In this document: positions 7,188-14,729 of the stretch, piece by piece | Numbering within the stretch: the first letter of the stretch is position 1 | Layout: each line of letters starts with the position of its first letter | Source: Bacteroidota bacterium | GTDB lineage: Bacteria > Bacteroidota > Bacteroidia > B-17B0 > Aurantibacillaceae | Direction of reading: 5' to 3' | DNA length: 26,717 nt | Assembly: GCA_023433205.1 (NCBI GenBank) | Contig: JAEZDS010000224.1 | Span: 1-26,717 of the forward strand | Program-made: the position numbers and the translations under genes | The notes under the pieces: generated by a model | Databases searched by the model: none | What the model was told of the DNA's origin: nothing | The model's input: only the letters and a program-made list of their open reading frames with translations

Positions 7188-9341
7188 ATGTCAGTTAGAA
7201 TTTACTCCCTATTTATCGCCGCACTACTAAGTATTGCTGCCGCGGGACAAAACATTGAGTTTGAAAAATCCAACTTTCCCGGAAGAAAAGATCAGCTAAA
7301 GGATGCATTGCGCAAACTGGAAACCGGAACCAGCTTTTTTTTACAGGGAAGGCGTGATATAGAAGAGCAACGCAAAGCCTATTTCAGCTGGAACAGATAT
7401 TTGCCCGTATCTCTGCATGATTATCAAAGGGCCGGACAAAACGATTTTAAAGCTGCCATCGCCCCTCTTACAGATGCGCACAGATTTAATCCCAATAACG
7501 CCAGAGTCAATTATATGCTCGGCCTTATCTGGTTTCACACCAACCCCAATTCACCCGAAACAATCAAATATCTTGAAAAAGCAGCAGAACTCAACCCCCA
7601 GGTCGAACTGGACCAATCGTTCTGGCTAGGCTGGGCCTATCATCTGAATGAAAGATGGGACGAGGCCATTAAACAGTACAAACTACAATTGGGCTTACTG
7701 CAGCAACGCTCAAAAGCAAATGCTGCCGCCATTGAAGATGTTCAGAAAAAGATAAGTGAATGTGAGGTGGGAAAAAACCTCAGCAAATCACCTGAACGCG
7801 TTTTTGTAGACAACCTTGGCAACAATATCAATACCCCTTATCCCGAATACAGCCCTGCAATTACTACCGACGAACAAACCATTTATTTCACATCCCGCCG
7901 TCCCAACTCAGTAGGTGGAAAAAGAGATCAGTCTGACAATGGATATTTTGAAGACCTGTATATGTCCCAGAAAATTAACGGTAAGTGGCAGCCTGCGCAA
8001 CAACTGAGCAAAGCAGTTAACACAGAGGGTCACGATGCCTCAGCCGGACTTTCTCCCGATGGAAGTAAATTGTATGTTTTTCGTTCTTCAGCCAGCGACC
8101 AGGGAGATCTTTACGAAAGTATTTTGTTTGGTGTTGATTGGGAAGAACCGGTAAGGATGAACAAGAACATCAATACCAAATATCACGAGTCTACCGTTAG
8201 TCTTAGTTTTGATGGCAAACGCCTGTACTTTGTAAGCAAAAAGGAAAGTGGCATGGGAGATGGGGACATCTATTACAGCGACATGGAACCTAACGGAGAG
8301 TGGGGTTCATCTAAAAACATAGGGACACCCATAAACAGTAAGTATGGGGAAGAGGGAGTGTTTATGCATCCGGATGGCGTAACAATGTACTTTAGCAGTA
8401 AGGGCCCCGGCACCATGGGGGGATATGATATTTTTAAAACCACCTTTGAAAACGGTGTCTGGACCCACCCGGTTAACCTGGGCTATCCAATCAACGGTCC
8501 GGATGATGATGTTTTTTTTGTGGTGAGCGGATCGGGGAACAGAGCTTACTTTGCATCGGCAAAACCAGGTGGTTTTGGAGCACAGGATATTTACAAGATC
8601 ACCTTTCTGGGTCCGGAAAAACAGCCCCTTTTGAACAGCGAGGATCAGTTATTGGCCAGCATCACAAACCCCGTGAGCCACCTCAAAAGTTCTGCCCCTG
8701 TTGAGGTTCGCTCAGCCAAACTCACAATATTAAAAGGAGTGATAACCGATGAGAAAAGCGGCAAAGCGCTTGAGGCCACAATTGAACTGGTAGACAATGA
8801 ACTTAATCTGCAACTGGCAACCTTTAAATCGAACAGCAACAGCGGTAAGTATTTAGTTACACTGCCTAGCGGACGAAACTATGGGATTGCGGTTAAGAGC
8901 CCAGGCTATCTTTTCCATTCAGAGAACATTGATCTGCCAGACTCCGCCGAGTTTCAGGAATTCAATCTGGATATTGTCCTAAAAAGGCTGGACGTAGGCA
9001 GCACCATAATTCTTAAAAACATCTTTTTTGATTTTGACAAAACCAGCATACGCAAAGAATCAGAGCCGGAACTGGAACGACTGCTTAAGGTCCTGAATGA
9101 AAACGGCACCATGCAGGTAGAGATAGCCAGCCACACCGACAATATAGGGAGCGACGATTATAATTTGCGCCTCAGTGAGGGAAGATCTGCTTCTGTGGTA
9201 AACTACCTTACGGGAAAAGGAATTGCGAAATCCAGGCTTGTTGCCAAAGGCTACGGAGAATCGAAGCCCTTAAAAAACAACGATACCGAACAAGGAAGAC
9301 AGGAGAACAGGCGGACAGAGTTCAAAATCATTTCTAAATAA
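7188..9341 (+). CDS. PorE-like OmpA-family protein: TPR, beta-propeller, CRD, OmpA_C
   Basis: Envelope protein of 717 residues with four parts in order. A signal peptide (1-20, IAALLSIAAAG then Q) precedes TPR helices (about 85-190), a PD40/WD40-like beta-propeller (about 205-475, with repeated motifs such as LSPDGSKLYVF, LSFDGKRLYFV and MHPDGVTMYFS), a carboxypeptidase-regulatory-like domain (about 513-600, KGVITDEKSGKALEATIELV) and an OmpA C-terminal domain (about 605-717). The last holds the peptidoglycan-binding pattern HTDNIGSDDYNLRLSEGRS and NRRTEF. This is the architecture of PorE of the type IX secretion system. PorE is a lipoprotein, whereas this signal peptide has no lipobox. Such OmpA proteins occur as several paralogues per genome, so a T9SS role is an inference. 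The frame is open upstream to 7113, but only the ATG at 7188 is followed by a signal peptide. Confidence 0.88.
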   Translation: MSVRIYSLFIAALLSIAAAGQNIEFEKSNFPGRKDQLKDALRKLETGTSFFLQGRRDIEEQRKAYFSWNRYLPVSLHDYQRAGQNDFKAAIAPLTDAHRFNPNNARVNYMLGLIWFHTNPNSPETIKYLEKAAELNPQVELDQSFWLGWAYHLNERWDEAIKQYKLQLGLLQQRSKANAAAIEDVQKKISECEVGKNLSKSPERVFVDNLGNNINTPYPEYSPAITTDEQTIYFTSRRPNSVGGKRDQSDNGYFEDLYMSQKINGKWQPAQQLSKAVNTEGHDASAGLSPDGSKLYVFRSSASDQGDLYESILFGVDWEEPVRMNKNINTKYHESTVSLSFDGKRLYFVSKKESGMGDGDIYYSDMEPNGEWGSSKNIGTPINSKYGEEGVFMHPDGVTMYFSSKGPGTMGGYDIFKTTFENGVWTHPVNLGYPINGPDDDVFFVVSGSGNRAYFASAKPGGFGAQDIYKITFLGPEKQPLLNSEDQLLASITNPVSHLKSSAPVEVRSAKLTILKGVITDEKSGKALEATIELVDNELNLQLATFKSNSNSGKYLVTLPSGRNYGIAVKSPGYLFHSENIDLPDSAEFQEFNLDIVLKRLDVGSTIILKNIFFDFDKTSIRKESEPELERLLKVLNENGTMQVEIASHTDNIGSDDYNLRLSEGRSASVVNYLTGKGIAKSRLVAKGYGESKPLKNNDTEQGRQENRRTEFKIISK

Positions 9342-9368
9342 GGCCTGCTGAAAAACGCACTTAGCATC

Positions 9369-9397
9369 AACCACCAATATTTTGGCTTGGTTATTTT
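9369..9397 (+). terminator. Putative terminator after the PorE-like gene
   Basis: AACCACCAA (9369-9377) pairs with TTGGCTTGGTT (9382-9392) as nine pairs with a 2-nt bulge and a 4-nt loop, followed by ATTTTG. It begins 28 nt after the stop codon. Confidence 0.5.
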
Positions 9398-9881
9398 GTA
9401 TACAATCTAAGGAACTCTTGTTCTCCGCAAAAAAGGCACCCACAAAAAGAAGTTAGACAGAAAGGTATATTTTAACTCCTTAAAATGACTGATACTTCGT
9501 CAAGGGACAAATGCCCGGGCGCTTAATCCAGGAGTTTATTTATCATCGAAATCTCAGCGCCAATGGAAAGTTTGATAGAACCGAGCCCACACCCCGTCAC
9601 CCCGATGCTGTGCAGGCTAGTGACGAGTCTGGCGCGCCCCTCACTGTTTTTCCAACAAAAAATCAATTCACCCACGCCCCGCGCCGTGTACCCGCCAACG
9701 CACATATATAGCTGTCCTAATTCACCTCAGGCACGTTCGCAACTTCACCTGTCTTGCAATTACTGAGGCCGAGGCACCCAAACTTCAAAGTGACCCCGCG
9801 CCACTACAGGGTTACAGAGCAAAAAATCCAATTTTTGTAATCTATGCGGAAAACAGGAGAGTCTAAATTTATATCTAAAAT

Positions 9882-9897
9882 AGTTCCACGTGAAACT
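9882..9897. promoter_or_regulatory. parS-like ParB-binding palindrome, site 1
   Basis: AGTTCCACGTGAAACT, 13 of 16 positions identical to the parS consensus TGTTTCACGTGAAACA, including all of CACGTGAAAC. It lies in non-coding DNA. Confidence 0.7.
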
Positions 9898-10341
9898 CTC
9901 TGCTCGGTAAGCCCATCTGATCTCAACAAAGAAGGCACAAGTACTATGACACAAGCCTTGCACTTCACCGCCGGCTATTACAACTTTGGTAGACCAAAAT
10001 AACAGAGGCGCTTCCTGTGAACAGTGAGAAAACCTGAATCTTCTTCGCGGCCACCCATACAAATTAAGTCAAGTTCTTCAGCGAAATTCGCCCAGTTCAT
10101 CACCGTTACATCCCTGCTCATTTCTTCAATGTCCATTGGAAAAAGGAAAAAACCAGCTTCCACCGGCGCCAAACCTCCCTCCCCACATCAACCGTATTAT
10201 ATCAACATTAGCATCTCAAGCATCACCCCAGCTCCGACTCAGATCGAGAACCAAGCCAACGCACTTACCAAATTACCCATCCCTGCTCAAAAAAAGACAG
10301 CCATGTTGAAGTAATACAGAACCCCTAACGAGCGCAATTCC

Positions 10342-10365
10342 CAGGCGAGGTTTGCCTTCGCCCTG
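10342..10365. other. Stable hairpin in the gene-free region
   Basis: CAGGCGAGG (10342-10350), loop TTTG, then CCTTCGCCCTG (10355-10365). This gives nine pairs with two single-base bulges. No T-run follows on either strand, so it is not an obvious terminator. It could belong to a structured RNA or be an extruded cruciform. Confidence 0.4.
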
Positions 10366-10568
10366 CACTGCCAAGGATGTACTTGCCATCCCCATTAACA
10401 GACGGAGGTATATAGGCCCAGCTGAAAACCCTCATCCCACTAACAGTGGTAAATCTGGGTTATCATTAAGTATACATTTGCTAGGAAAATTGCACCTCAC
10501 CAGCATTTGCCTGGCACATGAGCTCTTAGAATCCATGATATGGATAACTACACCCTAAACATCAGCTG

Positions 10569-10593
10569 CTAATCCGGACTTCGGGAGGATTAG
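10569..10593. other. Hairpin with a CTTCGG tetraloop-like tip in the gene-free region
   Basis: CTAATCC (10569-10575) pairs perfectly with GGATTAG (10587-10593). The 11 bases between contain CTTCGG, the classic stable UUCG tetraloop with its closing C-G pair. No T-run follows. Confidence 0.4.
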
Positions 10594-10844
10594 GGTCAGC
10601 GTATTGAGGCTATGATTTAATGGATCAGTTTGGGGCGGTGGCAAACACACAACTTGGCAAACCCACTGGCTTTCCGCTCCAGGTTGCTTTAGAAACCACC
10701 TGCCGGTCCCTAGCCGAGAAGGCTTCACCATTATACACCCTGGACCTCTTTTCGCGGATCCTCAGAACATCTAAAATAAAGAAAGCAGAAAAGCAAAGAC
10801 CTCTCAACAACTTATAATTGGCTGGTAACGAACAGTGCATGGTC

Positions 10845-10860
10845 TGTTGCACGTGGAACA
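10845..10860. promoter_or_regulatory. parS-like ParB-binding palindrome, site 2
   Basis: TGTTGCACGTGGAACA, 14 of 16 positions identical to TGTTTCACGTGAAACA. It lies 16 bp beyond the methyltransferase stop. The 16 nt GTTGCACGTGGAACAA recur exactly, in inverted orientation, at site 3. Confidence 0.75.
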
Positions 10861-10876
10861 AAATAAGAATTGCAAA

Positions 10877-11770
10877 CTATTTTGTGAAAATGTAGATCAG
10901 GCTCGAATACTCGCCGGTTCTTGATGCCTTGATATTAGACCTAAGCCCCGTCATAAAAGCCCTGAGATATGAGCTTTTTCCACGCAAGTACTTTTCGCTT
11001 AGGAGGCTTACATAAAAACTATCAAAAAGCATTGGACGTACTTTGTCTAAGACAAAACCGTAGGATTTCAGCAAAGTTCCCAGAGTAGTTTGATCAAAAT
11101 GGTAAAGATGTCGTGGCACGTCGTACGCGGCCCAATGTGCACCATAAGACACTGCATCATAAGAGCGGTAATTTGGCACAGCGATTATTAGCCTTCCACC
11201 CGGCAACAAAACCTCAGTAAAAAAAGACAGCGTCTCTGCAAGATCAGACACATGTTCCAATACATGCCACAGTGTTATTACGTCATACTTCTGATCCCTC
11301 AACTTCAATGTCTGGAGATCGGGATATATAGCCCCGGAGCGGGAAGCCAGTTTCGCAGCATCCTCATCAGGTTCCATACCGGTAACCAACCAACCTGCAT
11401 TTTTGCAGACTTCTAAAAAGCTTCCGGTCCCACAACCATAATCCAACAATCTCATGCCCTCAGAACGCCCTCCAATAAGCTGTAATTTTGATTTTAAGGT
11501 GAAATTACGCACCAGGTGATACAACCTTGAGATCAACCCTTTCTTAGTATCGCTGTGAGAAATATACTCCTCAGATTTATAATATTTACCGATAACTTCA
11601 GGAGCCGGTACAGGATTAGTGAATTTAAATCCACAGCTATCGCAACAGACAATCGTGAACCATTCGTTACTGACCGTATAGTCTTTACATTTCAGAAACT
11701 CCGAAGATCCAGGACTGTGGCAGACCGGGCAAACTTCCCTAAAAAGCAAAAGAGATTGTTCCACGTGCAA
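10877..11770 (-). CDS. Class I SAM-dependent methyltransferase with N-terminal zinc-ribbon-like Cys pairs
   Basis: Product of 297 residues. The N-terminus has CPVC (14-17) and CDSC (43-46), likely a small zinc ribbon of the kind found in front of Methyltransf_23-type enzymes. The SAM-binding motif LLDYGCGTGSF lies at 108-118, the acidic motif II (MEPD) near 132-135 and the post-motif WHVLEHV at 168-174; VPRHLYHF (218-225) is typical of this group. The substrate is unknown; relatives methylate sugars, polyketides or cell-surface glycans. The first codon is TTG directly after the mnmG TAG, with GTG two codons later as an alternative. The mnmG-methyltransferase order with no gap implies co-transcription. 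The first five codons lie inside parS-like site 3, and site 2 lies just after the stop. Confidence 0.85.
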   Translation of the reverse strand: MHVEQSLLLFREVCPVCHSPGSSEFLKCKDYTVSNEWFTIVCCDSCGFKFTNPVPAPEVIGKYYKSEEYISHSDTKKGLISRLYHLVRNFTLKSKLQLIGGRSEGMRLLDYGCGTGSFLEVCKNAGWLVTGMEPDEDAAKLASRSGAIYPDLQTLKLRDQKYDVITLWHVLEHVSDLAETLSFFTEVLLPGGRLIIAVPNYRSYDAVSYGAHWAAYDVPRHLYHFDQTTLGTLLKSYGFVLDKVRPMLFDSFYVSLLSEKYLRGKSSYLRAFMTGLRSNIKASRTGEYSSLIYIFTK

Positions 11771-11772
11771 CT
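11757..11772. promoter_or_regulatory. parS-like ParB-binding palindrome, site 3, overlapping the mnmG stop and methyltransferase start
   Basis: TGTTCCACGTGCAACT, 13 of 16 positions identical to the parS consensus; on the minus strand it reads AGTTGCACGTGGAACA. It covers two bases of the mnmG TAG and the first codons (TTG CAC GTG GAA CA) of the methyltransferase. Confidence 0.7.
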
Positions 11773-13657
11773 ATCTTCCGAGGTGAATTAAAAGAACAGA
11801 AACGTCTGCGGGATTAATGCCTGAAATCCTGCTGGCCTGTCCGATAGTAGCAGGTCTAATTTTAGTAAGTTTTTCCCGGGCCTCATTCCCCAATCCGCTA
11901 ATGACGTTAAAATCAAAATCCGGCCTGATCTTATATTCTTCCAGTCTTTTCAATTTATCGGCATTCTCCTTTTCTCTTTGAATATATCCTTCATATTTCA
12001 TCAGGATCTCTGCCTGGAGAATGCTATCAGTGCCATATTGGGCAATGGCAGATCGTAACCCTTCATCGTACTGGATCATTCCTTTAATATCAATATCAGG
12101 ACGAGACAGGACATTCACATATCGGGTTTTTTGAGAAAGAAGGGCTGAGCCACGAGATTCCAAATAAACATTCAGTGTCTCGGGTTCCCCACTTGTGTTT
12201 TTAAAATGATCAATGATTTGCTCCGCACCTCTTACTTTCTTTTCCACCTGATCTAAACGCTGTTGAGAGGCCAGTCCCATTTTATGACTTAAAGGCGTCA
12301 GACGAACATCAGCATTATCCTGCCTAAGTAACAAACGGTACTCGGCCCTGCTGGTAAACATGCGGTAAGGTTCATCAGTACCTTTGGTCACCAGATCATC
12401 AATCAAAACGCCTATATAGGCTTCATAACGATTTAAGATCAGCGGCTCGCTTTCGTTGATTTTCAAATGAGCGTTTATACCAGCCATCAATCCCTGACAG
12501 GCAGCTTCCTCATAACCGGTAGTGCCATTGATCTGACCGGCGAAATATAGTCCATCCACAAGATGGGTTTCGAGTGTTTTCGATAACTGCGTTGGGGGAA
12601 AATAGTCATATTCAATGGCGTACCCCGGTCTGAATACTTTAGTTTTCTCCATGCCAGGTACCAGCCTCATTGCCTTTAACTGAACATCCTCGGGTAAAGA
12701 CGATGAAAAACCGTTCAGGTATATTTCAACTGTGTTCCAGCCCTCCGGCTCAACAAACAGTTGATGCCTTTCCCTTTCACTAAAACGTGTTATCTTGTCT
12801 TCTATACTTGGACAGTAGCGTGGGCCCAGACCCTGAATGCGCCCCTGAAACATCGGGGATTTTTCGAAACCTGTTTTCAGGATCTCATGAACCTGGGGAT
12901 TAGTGTAAGTAATATAACATGGCTTCTGCTCTGCACCTGCTCCATTTTCGAAAGGAGAAGTCCCGGGGAGATAACTGAATTTATCAGGCTCAGTGTCCCC
13001 ATCCTGTCTTTCCATTTTGCTATAATCGAGCGTCCTACCATCTACCCTTGGCGGAGTGCCCGTCTTCATCCTCCCACTCTCAAATCCTATTTGGACTAAT
13101 TGTTCCGTTATTCCATGGCTCGCTTTTTCACCTGACCTTCCCCCACCAAGCTGTTTCTCTCCAATATGTATAATTCCATTCAGAAAAGTACCATTGGTTA
13201 AGATCACGGCTTTGGCAGTGAATTTTATGCCCAGTCCCGTAACTACACCTTCAACCCTCTTACCATCTTTACTTACAACAAGCTCACGCACCATGTCCTG
13301 CCAGAAATCGACATTGGGAGTTTGTTCAAGCATTTCCCTCCACAGGCTGGCGAAAAGCATCCTGTCGTTTTGTGTGCGGGGACTCCACATGGCCGGTCCT
13401 TTGCTGCGGTTAAGCATTCTGAACTGAATGGCGCTTTTATCCGATACTATTCCGCTATAACCTCCCAGCGCATCTATCTCTCGCACAATCTGCCCTTTGG
13501 CTATTCCACCCATAGCAGGGTTACAGCTCATCTGCGCAATGGTTTGCATATTCATGGTTACCAGCAGCACTTTTGAGCCAAGATTGGCAGCGGCGGCAGC
13601 AGCTTCACAGCCGGCATGTCCTGCGCCAACAACAATTATGTCGTAAGATCTCTCCAA
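11771..13657 (-). CDS. mnmG: tRNA uridine-5-carboxymethylaminomethyl modification enzyme MnmG (GidA)
   Basis: FAD-dependent partner of MnmE; together they install the cmnm5 group on U34 of tRNAs reading split codon boxes. The protein has about 628 residues, the normal length. Visible signatures are the Rossmann FAD motif VVGAGHAGCEAA near the N-terminus, SCNPAMGGIAKGQ, the family signature GTPPRVDGRTLDYSKM, YCPSIEDKITRF with the conserved cysteine, and a helical C-terminal MnmE-binding domain. The frame is open to a TTG at 13672, but that TTG is part of the -7 element TATCTTTG. The TTG at 13657 (giving MERSYDIIVVGAG) is therefore chosen and gives a more typical N-terminus. The methyltransferase gene follows directly. 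Confidence 0.95.
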   Translation of the reverse strand: MERSYDIIVVGAGHAGCEAAAAAANLGSKVLLVTMNMQTIAQMSCNPAMGGIAKGQIVREIDALGGYSGIVSDKSAIQFRMLNRSKGPAMWSPRTQNDRMLFASLWREMLEQTPNVDFWQDMVRELVVSKDGKRVEGVVTGLGIKFTAKAVILTNGTFLNGIIHIGEKQLGGGRSGEKASHGITEQLVQIGFESGRMKTGTPPRVDGRTLDYSKMERQDGDTEPDKFSYLPGTSPFENGAGAEQKPCYITYTNPQVHEILKTGFEKSPMFQGRIQGLGPRYCPSIEDKITRFSERERHQLFVEPEGWNTVEIYLNGFSSSLPEDVQLKAMRLVPGMEKTKVFRPGYAIEYDYFPPTQLSKTLETHLVDGLYFAGQINGTTGYEEAACQGLMAGINAHLKINESEPLILNRYEAYIGVLIDDLVTKGTDEPYRMFTSRAEYRLLLRQDNADVRLTPLSHKMGLASQQRLDQVEKKVRGAEQIIDHFKNTSGEPETLNVYLESRGSALLSQKTRYVNVLSRPDIDIKGMIQYDEGLRSAIAQYGTDSILQAEILMKYEGYIQREKENADKLKRLEEYKIRPDFDFNVISGLGNEAREKLTKIRPATIGQASRISGINPADVSVLLIHLGR

Positions 13658-13669
13658 AAAAGGGGAGGG

Positions 13670-13699
13670 CAAAGATACTGAAATATAAAGTACGGGAAA
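13670..13699 (-). promoter_or_regulatory. Putative mnmG promoter
   Basis: The minus strand reads TATCTTTG (13677-13670), an exact TAnnTTTG match. A TTTC (13699-13696), close to the -33 TTTG, lies 18 nt upstream. Transcription would begin near 13663, which favours the TTG start at 13657. Confidence 0.5.
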
Positions 13700-13734
13700 C
13701 TACTACCACCCAGGACTGGCAGGAAATAACTAAT

Positions 13735-13762
13735 AAGGTGTGTTAAACCTCTAACATACCTT
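13735..13762 (-). terminator. Hairpin between the thioredoxin-like gene and mnmG
   Basis: AAGGTGTGTTA (13735-13745) and TAACATACCTT (13752-13762) form an 11-bp stem with a 6-nt loop. The stem overlaps the stop of the thioredoxin-like gene and is followed on the minus strand by TTATTAGTTATT. It probably ends that transcript. One position is G-T when read on + and A-C when read on -. Confidence 0.5.
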
Positions 13763-14292
13763 TATTCAACCGCATCTTCGAGTTTGCTTAGTTTTTCTTC
13801 ACTAAAATTGCCCTGAACCTTAGCCACCACCATCCCCCTTTTATCTAGCACAAAAAAATAGGGAATTTGAGGATCGTCAATGCCCAATTCGTTTTGTAAA
13901 GACTTGATATCAGCCTTTTCGGTATCGAGCACATAAGGCCAGAAAAAGGCATCGGTGTTTTTCCTGAACTCTTCTGCTACTCTCTTAAACCCCTCTATCA
14001 TAGGAATAAAAGTAAAATTCACATCATAAAACTCCGAAAGATCAAAGGGATCACCACCATCTTTTTTTATAAAGGAATCATAAAGTGGTTGTAGCCATCT
14101 TTTCAGCGCTTCTTCTGCATCACGATGAAAGGCAATGGCGATTACACTATATTTATTATTATTGGTGGGGATCCTCAGTTTTTTTCCTTCAAGGGTGGTA
14201 CCCTTTATTTCAGGAAAGTAAATCTGACCCCTGCTATGGAGTGAGGAAAAAATGCAGATCAGGCCTATATATATGTAACGCAAACTTAACAA
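13762..14292 (-). CDS. Exported thioredoxin-fold protein lacking the CxxC motif
   Basis: Product of 176 residues. A hydrophobic N-terminal signal (IYIGLICIFSSLHSRG) suggests export. The rest fits a thioredoxin/AhpC-like fold: an opening strand with TTLEGKKLRIP (32-42), strand IAIAFHRD (51-58), and a late conserved cis-Pro segment QIPYFFVLDKRG (142-153, Pro144) followed by a strand and final helix. No Cys pair occurs where the active site should be (about 55-61, FHRDAEE), and the protein has a single Cys, in the signal region, so it cannot be a standard oxidoreductase. The pattern of a charged helix with Trp66 is loosely like Atp10-type assembly factors. The start is uncertain: TTG at 14292 overlaps the rpiB end by 7 bp, and a TTG at 14283 is possible. 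It is co-transcribed with rpiB. Confidence 0.75.
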   Translation of the reverse strand: MLSLRYIYIGLICIFSSLHSRGQIYFPEIKGTTLEGKKLRIPTNNNKYSVIAIAFHRDAEEALKRWLQPLYDSFIKKDGGDPFDLSEFYDVNFTFIPMIEGFKRVAEEFRKNTDAFFWPYVLDTEKADIKSLQNELGIDDPQIPYFFVLDKRGMVVAKVQGNFSEEKLSKLEDAVE

Positions 14293-14729
14293 TCTATCTT
14301 TTTTACGCGCCCGGCATGTCTTCCTCCTTCAAATTTGGAGTCCAGAAAAACCTTCACGCATTTGTACGCCTCTTCTTCCGAAATAAAGCGCGCAGGTAAA
14401 ACAAGAATATTTGCATCATTATGTGCACGGGCAAGTTCTGCAATCTCAGCATTCCAGCACAGTGCCGCTCTTACACCTTTGTGTTTGTTAGCACTCATTG
14501 CAATACCATTACCACTTCCACACATCAAAATCCCCAGCTGTTCAGCATCCCCTGCAACTACCTCCGCCACCGCATGGCCAAAATCAGGATAATCGGCTCT
14601 ATCCTCACTGTAAGTACCTTTATCAATGACCGAATGACCTTCTTTTTCAAGGAATTTGATCACCTTTTGTTTCAAATCAAAGCCGGCATGGTCTGCCCCT
14701 ATGGGGATAATTCTACACATTTCATTCAT
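14286..14729 (-). CDS. rpiB: Ribose-5-phosphate isomerase B (RpiB/LacAB family)
   Basis: Interconverts ribose 5-phosphate and ribulose 5-phosphate in the pentose phosphate pathway. The product has 147 residues, the family's normal length. Motifs are GADHAG (11-16), the RADYPDFG segment (44-51), the catalytic cysteine in CGSGNGIAMSANK (Cys70), RAHNDANIL (101-109) and the C-terminal GGRHAGRV (135-142). The start could be ATG at 14729 or the second ATG three codons later. It lies upstream of the thioredoxin-like gene with a short overlap, the two forming a small operon. It faces a 568-bp AT-rich spacer. Confidence 0.95.
   Translation of the reverse strand: MNEMCRIIPIGADHAGFDLKQKVIKFLEKEGHSVIDKGTYSEDRADYPDFGHAVAEVVAGDAEQLGILMCGSGNGIAMSANKHKGVRAALCWNAEIAELARAHNDANILVLPARFISEEEAYKCVKVFLDSKFEGGRHAGRVKKIDC

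Larger units (their letters stand above)
9398..10844. other. Long gene-free, C-rich region between the PorE-like gene and the methyltransferase
   Basis: About 1.45 kb with no ORF that reads like a protein: the open frames are under 101 codons, low-complexity or rich in rare residues, and carry no known motif. The + strand is strongly biased. By hand count 10081-10320 holds about 80 C and 32 G, and 9541-9840 about 98 C and 57 G. It contains one parS-like palindrome (9882-9897), with a second directly at its right end (10845-10860). It also has two compact hairpins (10342-10365, 10569-10593), a direct repeat CATCCCTGCTCA (10109-10120 and 10278-10289) and a 10-bp repeat GCCAACGCAC (near 9694 and 10255). 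No tRNA, tmRNA, RNase P or SRP RNA signature was found on either strand. It may be a centromere-like or origin-proximal spacer, or an unrecognised RNA gene. Confidence 0.6.

Noticed and set aside
10539..10739. DnaA boxes in the gene-free region
   Set aside because: Only two single-mismatch 9-mers (TTATCCATA on the minus strand at 10539-10547 and TTATACACC at 10731-10739) were found, about what chance gives; no cluster and no AT-rich unwinding element nearby.
9511..10817. Several open frames of 60-100 codons on both strands in the gene-free region
   Set aside because: Translations are low-complexity or rich in Cys, Trp and His without motifs, no two strands or frames join into a longer protein, and none has a convincing start context.
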